40,092 nucleotides of DNA from an uncultured Microbacterium sp. (GTDB taxonomy: Bacteria; Actinomycetota; Actinomycetes; Actinomycetales; Microbacteriaceae). Location: assembly GCA_937988695.1 (NCBI GenBank), contig CALKHM010000086.1, positions 1-40,092 of the forward strand, given 5' to 3'. The notes beneath the pieces are model-generated. The model was given only the letters and a program-made list of their open reading frames with translations. It searched no databases and had not been told where the DNA came from. Both the position numbers and the translations under genes were made by a program. Below, in pieces: positions 25,140-32,562 of this stretch; positions within the stretch are counted from its first letter, which is position 1, and every line of letters starts with the position of its first letter.

Positions 25140-26370
25140 TGTCTTGGATCTTCTGGAACTGATCGATCACCTGGCTGGCACCAGACGTGCCCGCCATGAT
25201 CTGCCCGAGGAGATTGGGGCCTTCCGCGTTGACACCGGGGCCGATGTCGTCGGGGAAAGGGACACCCGCGTCGATCAAGGCGTTCCAGTCCTTCTGGTAG
25301 GGCGAGAAGTCTCCCGTGGCGCCCTTGACCGAGCTGACGATCGACTGCTCCTTGGCGTCCTGGGCGACCGTCTCCTTCTGCGAGAGGAAGTCCAAGAACT
25401 TCTTGGCGGCATCCTGCTTCTTGGTCCACGAGGTGACAGCGATCATGCTGTCGGCCAACGACGATCCGCGGGCCGCCGGCTCGCCTGCGGCGTTGATGGG
25501 CAGGGGGAACGCGCCGGGAGTGAATCCGGCCGGATTGAACGGGGCTTGAAGCGCCCAGCTGCCCATGAGCCACATCGCGGCCTTGCCCGACGTGAACGCG
25601 ATTCGTGCGTCCTCGAACTTGAGGCTCTGGCTCCCCGGCATGAAGTAGCCGGCCTTCGCCAGATCCTCCACGCGCTTGATCTGCGTGGTGAACAGATCGT
25701 TGTCCTTCCAGGTCGACTCGCCGGTATGCAGTTGCGCCATGAAGTCCGGATGCGAGTCTGCGAACTCCGCGATCGCGTTGTGGTAGAAGTACTGGTTCGT
25801 CCAGCTCTCCGCGGGGCTGACGACGATCGGCGGTGTGCCGTCGGCCTTGATCTTCGCCGCCGCCGCCATGAACTCGTCCCAGTTGGCGGGGACGTGGATG
25901 CCGAGCTTGGTGAACAGGTCCGTGTTGTAGAACACGCCGATCCCGTACAAGTTGCGCGCGTACCCGAAATTCTTGCCCTCGATGATTCCGGGCTTCAAGC
26001 CGACGTCCGTGATGTTGTCCAGGAACTTCTCGCCACTCAGATCCGCAAAAGTGCCCGCCTTGGCATATTTGTTGAACTCCGCGCCGCTTTGCACATTGAG
26101 GACATCGATATCGGTCTTGCCTGCGACACGGGTCTGCAAGACCTGTGCCCATTCGGATCCGCTGATGTGCTCCCACTTCACGCTGATCCCGGTCTTGTCC
26201 TTGAACTTCTGCAGGAGCGAATCGCTGATGAGCCCCGAGCTCAGCACACGAATGGTCTCGCCATCGCCTGAAGACCCACTCTTCGGCTCCGCAGAGCACG
26301 CGGACAAACCCGCCGTGACGAGAGCCGCTGTGATCGCCAGACAAAAAAGTCTCGCCTTTGGTCTGCCCAT
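25117..26370 (-). CDS. Sugar ABC transporter substrate-binding lipoprotein
   Basis: A 417-residue type I solute-binding protein. It has a lipoprotein signal: MGRPKARLFC, a hydrophobic core, then the lipobox LSAC with lipidated Cys25, followed by a Ser/Gly-rich linker. The mature part shows IRVLSSGLISDSLLQKFKDKTG, written in parts as IRVLSSGLI and LLQKFKDKTG, then LYGIGVFYNTDLFTKLGI, WDEFMAAAAKI, and FTSGKAAMWLMGSWAL. All are usual for carbohydrate binding proteins. ATG 26370, with AAAGGGGA just upstream, fits the signal peptide; the longer reading to 26514 would run through the operator. It is the first gene of the six-gene transporter operon. Confidence 0.93.
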   Translation of the reverse strand: MGRPKARLFCLAITAALVTAGLSACSAEPKSGSSGDGETIRVLSSGLISDSLLQKFKDKTGISVKWEHISGSEWAQVLQTRVAGKTDIDVLNVQSGAEFNKYAKAGTFADLSGEKFLDNITDVGLKPGIIEGKNFGYARNLYGIGVFYNTDLFTKLGIHVPANWDEFMAAAAKIKADGTPPIVVSPAESWTNQYFYHNAIAEFADSHPDFMAQLHTGESTWKDNDLFTTQIKRVEDLAKAGYFMPGSQSLKFEDARIAFTSGKAAMWLMGSWALQAPFNPAGFTPGAFPLPINAAGEPAARGSSLADSMIAVTSWTKKQDAAKKFLDFLSQKETVAQDAKEQSIVSSVKGATGDFSPYQKDWNALIDAGVPFPDDIGPGVNAEGPNLLGQIMAGTSGASQVIDQFQKIQDNDSKVGY

Positions 26371-26443
26371 CATTTCCCCTTTGAATTGAATGAATGCGAG
26401 GCGGTCCGGAAGCTGTGATCCTCTGTCGCCATGCGTTCGCATT

Positions 26444-26461
26444 TTCTGGACTAGACCAGAA
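26444..26461 (-). promoter_or_regulatory. GntR-type operator 3, upstream of the transporter operon
   Basis: TTCTGG-A-CTAG-A-CCAGAA on the plus strand reads TTCTGGTCTAGTCCAGAA in the direction of the operon. It has 6-bp outer arms and a CTAG core and contains operator 1 exactly. It lies 74 bp before the binding-protein start and touches the proposed -10 box. It is the best of the three sites and links the transporter to the GntR gene 12 kb away. Confidence 0.78.
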
Positions 26462-26489
26462 CGTAGCATTATGAATCGGACGGTGTCAA
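26460..26489 (-). promoter_or_regulatory. Promoter of the transporter operon
   Basis: On the minus strand TTGACA (26489-26484), a consensus -35, is followed after 18 bp by TACGTT (26465-26460) as a -10. The operator begins at the -10 box and covers the likely start point, a classic arrangement for repression. Confidence 0.55.
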
Positions 26490-26576
26490 CCGACTCCAGC
26501 CGCACCCCGCGCACAGCGCATGGCGCGCCACTCTGGTACGGTGACGCCGAACTGTGACAGACGACGTGTGGGGGAC

Positions 26577-27170
26577 ATGATGCTGCTGAGGGACCTCAAC
26601 CTGCGGGGAACTCTTGCGCTCCGGCGAGCGGGCGGCCGCGGCTCTGTCTACCCCGGGATGAAGGTCCGGATCGACGGCCGCGTGGACGGGCCGGGCTGGA
26701 TGCAGGTGGGCGCCCAGTGGCCCGGGTCACGCATGTATCTGCCCGGCCAGCTCCACGTCGCCGGCGGCGGGCAGCTCATCCTCAACGGTGGGATGCGCAT
26801 CTTCACCGGCTCCCGGATCGTCGTCGACGGCGGCGGCGTGCTGACCTTGGGCGGCGGTTATCTGAACATCGGCACCCGGATCTCCTGCTTCCGGGAGATC
26901 ACGATCGGTGACGACGTCGCGATCGCGGACGACGTGTTGATCCGGGACAGCGACAGTCACGACATCGTGGGCGGCAGGCCGTCGGCCGCACCGATCCGGA
27001 TCGGAAACCACGTGTGGATCGGGGCGAGGGCGACGATCCTCAAGGGCGTCACCGTCGGCGACGGAGCGGTGATCGCCGCCGGCGCCGTCGTGACGAAGGA
27101 CGTCGCGGCGGGCACCCTCGTCGGAGGCGTTCCTGCGGTGCCGCTCAAAGCCGAGATCGAGTGGGTCTGA
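26577..27170 (+). CDS. Left-handed beta-helix acyltransferase
   Basis: A 197-residue protein with hexapeptide repeats along most of its length, e.g. LTLGGGYLNIG, ITIGDDVAIADDVLI, VWIGARATILKGVTVGDGA and VIAAGAVVTKDV. The end matches the O-acetyltransferase signature (GGVPAVPLK). It should transfer an acetyl or similar group from CoA to a sugar as a trimer; the His in DSDSHDI may be catalytic. ATG 26577 or 26580 follows GGGGGA closely. An in-frame GTG at 26541 is also possible. It resembles the acyltransferase at 36316 and stands at the left edge of the polysaccharide locus. Confidence 0.82.
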   Translation: MMLLRDLNLRGTLALRRAGGRGSVYPGMKVRIDGRVDGPGWMQVGAQWPGSRMYLPGQLHVAGGGQLILNGGMRIFTGSRIVVDGGGVLTLGGGYLNIGTRISCFREITIGDDVAIADDVLIRDSDSHDIVGGRPSAAPIRIGNHVWIGARATILKGVTVGDGAVIAAGAVVTKDVAAGTLVGGVPAVPLKAEIEWV

Positions 27171-27197
27171 CCAGGCACGCTGCGGACGTCGCACCCT

Positions 27198-27584
27198 TCA
27201 GCCCGCGATCTCCCGCACCATCGGAAGATCGGGCATCGCCCAATCCAGCATCGCGAGTTCGGTGGGACGCACCCACTCCATCCGGTCGTGGTCGGTGCTG
27301 GCGGTCGGGCGGGGCCCTGCCAATGTCGCCGCCAGACAGGTGAGCCGGATGCTGCGGGCTGCGGCATCGGTCACGTCCGAGCGCAGCAGCTCGCCCACGC
27401 GCACGTCCACGCCGAGCTCTTCGCGGATCTCCCGGGCCAGCGCCTGCGCCGGCGATTCCCCGCGCTCGACCTTGCCGCCGGGGAACTCCCACTTGCCCGC
27501 GTCGACCTTGCCCTCGCCGCGACGGCAGGCGAGCACCCGGCCCCCGTGGACGATGACCGCGGCCACCACATCGAGCGGCTTCAT
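27198..27584 (-). CDS. NUDIX hydrolase, MutT-like
   Basis: A 128-residue protein with a complete NUDIX box from G37 to V60: GKVERGE (37-43 region) and REIREELGV (51-59), including the metal-binding Glu pair E55/E56. It starts VVAAVIVHGGRVLACRRG. Length and sequence fit MutT-type 8-oxo-dGTP diphosphatases, which clean the nucleotide pool; other nucleotide substrates are possible. It converges on the acyltransferase gene with a 27-bp gap and is probably unrelated to polysaccharide synthesis. Confidence 0.88.
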   Translation of the reverse strand: MKPLDVVAAVIVHGGRVLACRRGEGKVDAGKWEFPGGKVERGESPAQALAREIREELGVDVRVGELLRSDVTDAAARSIRLTCLAATLAGPRPTASTDHDRMEWVRPTELAMLDWAMPDLPMVREIAG

Positions 27585-27719
27585 GCGCGCATCCTCTCAT
27601 GACACTGCGCGCGGCACGCCGAAACGCGCGCCCCGCGACCAATCCGCGGCGAGTCGGGCCGTTTTCTGCCTGCCACCAGGCCCATTCCGCTATCCTTTGA
27701 CCGGATGGCGGTTGCCTGC

Positions 27720-27984
27720 GCGTCGGGTCCCCAGCTCGATGAGTGCATCATTCCCCAGATGGTGCCGCGCAGGTCGACCTGCGATCCCAAGGTGGGTGCC
27801 GCGCGTCGTTCCCCAAATGTTCGTCCGCGGCACCCACACCGTTGTGTCACCGCGTACGAGAGTTTGAAGACGCCCGCGGGCCCACTCCCCAGCGGTACAC
27901 CCGTGTCGGGCGTCTTCGTTTGCACGTCCCCAGTGTTTGTGCGATCACCACTGTAGCGGACAAATTGTCCCCCAAATGGGGGAC
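27720..27984 (+). ncRNA. Structured non-coding region with repeated TCCCCA
   Basis: The 528 bp between the NUDIX and DUF4012 genes hold no convincing gene but have strong structure. There is a 16-bp perfect palindrome (27768-27783, centre GTCGAC). A 12-bp stem GTGGGTGCCGCG (27792-27803) pairs with 27826-27837, and an 11-bp stem GAAGACGCCCG (27866-27876) pairs with 27907-27917. A 7-bp stem GTCCCCC-AAAT-GGGGGAC lies at 27967-27984. TCCCCA occurs at 27728, 27752, 27810, 27886 and 27927, and TCCCCCA at 27968. The copies at 27810 and 27886 sit in the loops of the two long stems. This could be an mRNA leader, a separate small RNA, or a cluster of protein sites. Transcription is not shown. I see nothing else up to 28112. 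Confidence 0.45.
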
Positions 27985-28112
27985 ATCGTTGCATCCTGAG
28001 CAAATCTTCAGGAAACGGGGTCGTGAGGCCTCATCGCGTAGACTTCGGATTCATTCCGCTGGGTCGCGCGTGGGGCTGCGACCGCGGATCGGCGCTCGTG
28101 GGGAGGACGTCC

Positions 28113-29861
28113 GTGGTTCGCAGCATGCGTATGCGGTGGCTGGTCTGGGGCTTGACCGCTGCGGTGGTGATCATCCTTGCCGCCCTCGCCTGGGTGGGTG
28201 CGCGCGCACTCATGGCCAAGAAGGAGCTCGACGCGGTCACCTCCCAGGTCGACGCCCTGCGCCAGGCCGTCGCCGACCAGGATCTGGCACGTCTCGAGTC
28301 CATCGCCAAAGCCGCCGGCCCGCACATCCAGGCCGCTACCGACCTGACCGGCGATCCGATCTGGCGCGCGACCGAGGTGCTCCCCGTGCTCGGGCCCAAT
28401 CTCACGACCGCCCGTGTCGTGTCCGCCAGCCTCGACACGCTCGTGAACGACCTCGCGCTGCCCCTGACGTCGCGGCTCCCGCACCTGGGCGAGGCCGACG
28501 GAGGGATCAACGTCCGCACGCTGCAGGACATCGCGCAGACGCTCACCGAGGCGGGCGCCGCGCTGCAGACCTCTCAGCACGAGCTCCACGCGCTCGACCT
28601 GCACGCCGTGCTTGCCCCGATCGCGGACGGCGCGCAGCAGTTGCAGAAGATCACCGATCAGGTGACGCCGATCGTCCGCGGCACCGCACCGTTCCTGCAC
28701 ATCGCCCCAGGCCTCCTGGGAGCCGACAGCACGCGGCACATCCTGCTGATCGTGCAGAACAACGCCGAACTGCGCACCGGGGGCGGCATCAGCGGCTCGT
28801 TCGTGGAGCTGACCGCCCAGAAGGGACGCGTGAGCCTGAGCAGCGTCGCCAGCGACGCCCTGTTCCCCCCTGCGGCCAAGCCGGTCACCGAGGTGCCGGC
28901 ATCCACCACGAAGCTGTACGGCGACGTGGTCGGCAGGTACGTGCAGAACACGACGAGCCCCGCGGACTTCACGCTGACGGCTCGACTGGCCTCGGCGTGG
29001 TGGCACACGCATACCGGCGAGACTCCGGATGCCGTGCTGTCGATCGATCCCTATGTTCTGACGGCATTGCTGCAGGCGACCGGACCGGTGAAGGTGCAGG
29101 GCGCGACGCTCTCGGCGGACAACGCCATCGAGGCGTTGCTGGTCGCTCCGTATCTCACCATGGACTCGGCCGAGCAGGACGTCTTCTTCGAGGCTGTCGC
29201 CAAGAGCGTCTTCCAGCGCGTCGTGGACGGCAGCACGAGCGCGTCGGCTCTGGCCTGGGCCCTGCAGAAGCCGCTGGCCGAGGGACGGATCTCGGCATGG
29301 AGCAGCGTGCCCGAGGAGCAGCGCGTGCTGGGCCGAGCGCCCCTGGGCGGGCCGGCAGTGCGACACGCTGCTGCCGGAGCGCAGGCGTACGCCGTCTACC
29401 TCAGCGATGCCACCGGCAGCAAGATGGATCGCTTCTTGCAGACCGCCATCACGACGGGAAGCACGCTGTGCCGCGACGACGGTCATCGCGACGTCGTCGT
29501 CACGGTGACGCTGCACAGCCAGGCACCGGCGAACGCGGGATCCGTCTTCCCCGTGTCGGTGACCGGGGGTGGGATCTTCGGCACCCGGGCCGGCGACATC
29601 CGCACCATCGTGTCGGTGGCCGCCCCCGCCGGGACCTTCTTCGGCGGAGTCCGGGCGGATGGGAAGCTGACGACCTCGCCCGACGTCGTCGACGCGGGGT
29701 TCCCCACCAGCGCCACCACCGTTCTTCTCGCGCCCGGTCAGACGAAGACCGTCGAGTTCCGGTTCATCGCAGCCCAGGCCGGCGCGGTGCAGCCGGTGAT
29801 CTTGCATACTCCGATGATCAATGCGCCGAAGATCTCGTCGACGGCCGCGGAATGCCGGTGA
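28113..29861 (+). CDS. DUF4012 membrane protein of the polysaccharide locus
   Basis: A 582-residue protein with one N-terminal transmembrane segment (about 9-28: VWGLTAAVVIILAALAWVG) and a large part that would lie outside the cell. The middle holds the DUF4012 signature: HILLIVQNNAELRTGGGISG, a segment with VQNNAE/GG, and later DAVLSIDPYVLTALL. DUF4012 proteins are found in actinobacterial capsule/exopolysaccharide clusters, usually near the first glycosyltransferase, and resemble LytR-CpsA-Psr-associated proteins only in context. The biochemical role is not established. GTG 28113, with GGGAGG six bases upstream, gives a normal membrane anchor. It is followed by the motif-rich leader of the glycosylphosphotransferase gene. 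Confidence 0.82.
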   Translation: MVRSMRMRWLVWGLTAAVVIILAALAWVGARALMAKKELDAVTSQVDALRQAVADQDLARLESIAKAAGPHIQAATDLTGDPIWRATEVLPVLGPNLTTARVVSASLDTLVNDLALPLTSRLPHLGEADGGINVRTLQDIAQTLTEAGAALQTSQHELHALDLHAVLAPIADGAQQLQKITDQVTPIVRGTAPFLHIAPGLLGADSTRHILLIVQNNAELRTGGGISGSFVELTAQKGRVSLSSVASDALFPPAAKPVTEVPASTTKLYGDVVGRYVQNTTSPADFTLTARLASAWWHTHTGETPDAVLSIDPYVLTALLQATGPVKVQGATLSADNAIEALLVAPYLTMDSAEQDVFFEAVAKSVFQRVVDGSTSASALAWALQKPLAEGRISAWSSVPEEQRVLGRAPLGGPAVRHAAAGAQAYAVYLSDATGSKMDRFLQTAITTGSTLCRDDGHRDVVVTVTLHSQAPANAGSVFPVSVTGGGIFGTRAGDIRTIVSVAAPAGTFFGGVRADGKLTTSPDVVDAGFPTSATTVLLAPGQTKTVEFRFIAAQAGAVQPVILHTPMINAPKISSTAAECR

Positions 29862-29916
29862 TCTGCAACATTCCCGAGAAAGTCCTTTTACAGCGGACGA
29901 TCAGCATGTAGAGTGA

Positions 29917-30066
29917 TGGGGACTGGGGCGGTGGGACGCTCTGGTCAAACGTTCGTAATGGGATGCGGACGAAAACTGGGGAATCTGGCGATCGGGACAT
30001 CGCCTGGACATTACTGGGGAGCGAATGTCTACTGGGGACGCGCTTTTGCGCGTGCACATCTGGGGA
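29917..30066 (+). promoter_or_regulatory. CTGGGGA motif cluster upstream of the glycosylphosphotransferase gene
   Basis: TGGGGA occurs at 29917, 29977, 30015, 30033 and 30061, with TGGGGC at 29924. Four copies are preceded by AC or TC (ACTGGGGA at 29975, 30013 and 30031). The last copy is also the Shine-Dalgarno sequence of the gene starting at 30075. The motif is the exact complement of the TCCCCA copies at 27728-27974. It is either a multi-site operator or a leader RNA with repeated G-rich pairing sites. Confidence 0.5.
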
Positions 30067-30074
30067 TGTGCACA

Positions 30075-31670
30075 ATGACCGCCGTCGACGTGCAATCTGC
30101 GACGGCACTCGGGAAGGCGACCACGCACGCCGTGCTCAGCACGCCGCGCGTCGCCCTCTTCGACTCTCGGCAGCCCATCGAGGCGGGCCGTGTTCTGGCC
30201 TTCCCGGTGCGTACCGGACGGGCCGCGACCGCGGGGGCACCGCGTCTGCAGCCTGCGCTGGAGCGCCGGCGCCTGCGGGAGCGACGACCGCGCACCCGCC
30301 TGCAGGTGACGGATGCCGGGATCGTCGCCGTGGCCATCACAGCGGCCGCCGCCGCGAACGTGGGGACCGACCGGTCGACGGCCAATGCCTGGGGGCTGGC
30401 CGCCGTCGGAACGCTCACCGCGATCGTCTGGTTCGCCAGCCTGGCGCTGTTCGGCACGCGCTCGACGACCGTGCTCGGCTCGGGCGCGAGCGAGTACAAG
30501 CGCGTCGCGCACGCGACCGGTCTCGCCTTTGGCATCATCGCGATGACCTTTGTGATCTTCCAGTGGCACGGCGTGCGGATGCAGTTGATGGTCGCCCTGC
30601 CGCTGGGACTGTTCGCCGTCCTGGTCGGACGGTGGACATGGCGGCGCTGGCTGATCGGCCAGCGTGCGTACGGACACTATGCCGCACGCACACTGGTGAC
30701 CGGCACCCGTGACGACGTCGAGTACGTGATCCGGCAGCTTCTGCAGGACCCGTGCCACGCCTTCACGATCGTCGGCGCTGCCTTGGCCGACGAGTCGACC
30801 GATCGTGTCGTCGTGGATGGCCGCTCCATTCCCGTTGTGGGGACAACGGTGACGGTGGCGGACCGCGCGCGCGAGCTGGAGGCCGACTCCGTCGTAGTGG
30901 CAAGCCGGCTGGACGGGGAGTTCATCAAGCGCCTTTCCTGGGAGTTGGAAGGCACGGCATCCGAACTCATCCTCTCCAGCCGGCTGGCCGACGTGGCCGG
31001 GCCCCGCATCTCGCTGCGGCCGCTGGACGGGATGCCGCTGATCCACGTGAAGATCCCCGAGTTCGAAGGGGCACGCCACGTGCTCAAGCGCACGATGGAC
31101 ATCGTCGTGGCCACCCTGGCGCTCATTCCGATCGCGCTCGTCGGGTTGCCGATCGCCCTGCTCATCGCACTCGAGGACCGCGGCCCGGTGTTCTTCCGGC
31201 AGACGCGGATCGGACGGGACGGCAGCGAGTTCAAGATCCTCAAGTTCCGCACGATGGTCACCGACGCCGAAGCTCGCCTGGCTGCGCTGCAGGCCGCCAA
31301 CGAAGGTGCGGGCCTGCTGTTCAAGCTCAAGCACGACCCGCGAGTGACCCGTATCGGCGCCGTGCTGCGCAAGTTCTCGCTCGACGAGCTGCCGCAGTTC
31401 TGGAACGTGCTGCGCGGCGACATGAGCATCGTCGGACCACGCCCGCCGCTGCCCAGCGAAGTGGACGAGTACGACAGCGACGTCTCCCGCCGCCTGTTCA
31501 TCAAGCCCGGGATCACCGGACTGTGGCAGGTGAGCGGACGCAGCGACCTCTCCTGGGATGAGAGCGTCCGTCTGGACCTGCGCTACGTGGAGAACTGGTC
31601 GGTGATGACCGATCTGATGATCATGTGGCGGACGGCTCGCGTGATGCTCCAGCCGGAAGGGGCCTACTGA
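30075..31670 (+). CDS. Polyprenyl glycosylphosphotransferase (WbaP/CpsE type)
   Basis: A 531-residue membrane enzyme that should move a sugar-1-phosphate from a nucleotide sugar to undecaprenyl phosphate, the first step of repeat-unit assembly. The N-terminal half has about four transmembrane segments and a soluble CoA-binding-like domain. The C-terminal catalytic part has KRTMDIVVATLALIP, a reentrant membrane helix, VFFRQTRIGRDGSEFKILKF (FxxxRxG...F-K motif), RKFSLDELPQFWNVLRGDMS, GPRPP, and GLWQVSGRSDLSW. I chose ATG 30075 with GGGGA eight bases upstream; ATG 30066 is the alternative. Longer starts translate the motif-rich leader. Confidence 0.9.
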   Translation: MTAVDVQSATALGKATTHAVLSTPRVALFDSRQPIEAGRVLAFPVRTGRAATAGAPRLQPALERRRLRERRPRTRLQVTDAGIVAVAITAAAAANVGTDRSTANAWGLAAVGTLTAIVWFASLALFGTRSTTVLGSGASEYKRVAHATGLAFGIIAMTFVIFQWHGVRMQLMVALPLGLFAVLVGRWTWRRWLIGQRAYGHYAARTLVTGTRDDVEYVIRQLLQDPCHAFTIVGAALADESTDRVVVDGRSIPVVGTTVTVADRARELEADSVVVASRLDGEFIKRLSWELEGTASELILSSRLADVAGPRISLRPLDGMPLIHVKIPEFEGARHVLKRTMDIVVATLALIPIALVGLPIALLIALEDRGPVFFRQTRIGRDGSEFKILKFRTMVTDAEARLAALQAANEGAGLLFKLKHDPRVTRIGAVLRKFSLDELPQFWNVLRGDMSIVGPRPPLPSEVDEYDSDVSRRLFIKPGITGLWQVSGRSDLSWDESVRLDLRYVENWSVMTDLMIMWRTARVMLQPEGAY

Positions 31671-31871
31671 AACCACGGATGGCTCGGCCATCCGCTATCC
31701 AGACCGGATCCGCGGTCGTGCTCCCCACCTCAAGGCGTCGAATCACCCCACAGCGGCCGGCGCCGAAATCACGATCGCGGATCCCTGGGGCCACCGATGA
31801 ACCCACGCTAAGGTTCTCCGTGCGGGCTTTGCGTGACAAGGGGAGCACGGGATCCGCTGGGGGCGATATCA

Positions 31872-32555
31872 ATGACGGATGAGAAGACGTCGACGCTGAC
31901 ACCCGCGATGAAGGTCGTCGTCGGCGTCGTGGCGGTGCTGGTGGTCGCCGGGATCATCACTGTCTCGGTGCTGCTGAGCAACGGCAAGACGCCGGGACTT
32001 GCGAGCGCCGTGACGACCACAGGCCAGCAGAGCGGCGACACCGCGGGGCGTCCTGGAGCCGCGAGCCCTTCACGGGGGTCCTCCATGAAGCCGTCGACGG
32101 GGACCACGAAGACCGATGCCCCGGATCCCACGCGGACCTGGGGCTCCGAGGGGATCGCCCCCACCGCGACGTTCGACCCGCGCCTTCCCACGATCTCGCC
32201 GGCGGCACCCCTTGTGAAAGCACCGTTGCCGAAGCCTGCGACCAGGACAGGCGGGCTGGTCTCCGGCTTCCCGACGAACGTGGTGGGACCGGCGGCCAAG
32301 TCCACGGTGCTGTCCAGTTCCATCGCCACCCAGAAGACCACGATGCAGGTCAGCCTCGTGGCCACCTCGACCACATCGCAGGACACGGTTCAGAAGCACT
32401 ACGAGAAGCTCTGGGCCTCGCTCGGCCTGCAACAGGGCATCACCAGCGACGGCACGGTGCTGTACACCGGCGCGCACGAGTCCGTGGCCTTGTCGTTCGG
32501 CTCTTCAGGAACCGGCACTCGGTACACGATCTACGGCGTGTTCCGGACGAAGTGA
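31872..32555 (+). CDS. Single-pass membrane protein of unknown function
   Basis: A 227-residue protein. A short cytoplasmic head is followed by one transmembrane helix (about 14-36: VVVGVVAVLVVAGIITVSVLL), a Ser/Thr/Pro/Gly-rich linker (about 40-110) and a compact C-terminal part (about 135-225) ending GTRYTIYGVFRTK. I recognise no family. Such linkers suit surface exposure across a thick wall. GGGGGCG lies eight bases before the ATG. It is eight bases from the MFS gene on the same strand, so an operon with the MFS and propeller genes is likely. The 200 bp upstream contain one TCCCCA (31722) but no strong terminator. Confidence 0.65.
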   Translation: MTDEKTSTLTPAMKVVVGVVAVLVVAGIITVSVLLSNGKTPGLASAVTTTGQQSGDTAGRPGAASPSRGSSMKPSTGTTKTDAPDPTRTWGSEGIAPTATFDPRLPTISPAAPLVKAPLPKPATRTGGLVSGFPTNVVGPAAKSTVLSSSIATQKTTMQVSLVATSTTSQDTVQKHYEKLWASLGLQQGITSDGTVLYTGAHESVALSFGSSGTGTRYTIYGVFRTK

Positions 32556-32562
32556 GGCCACG

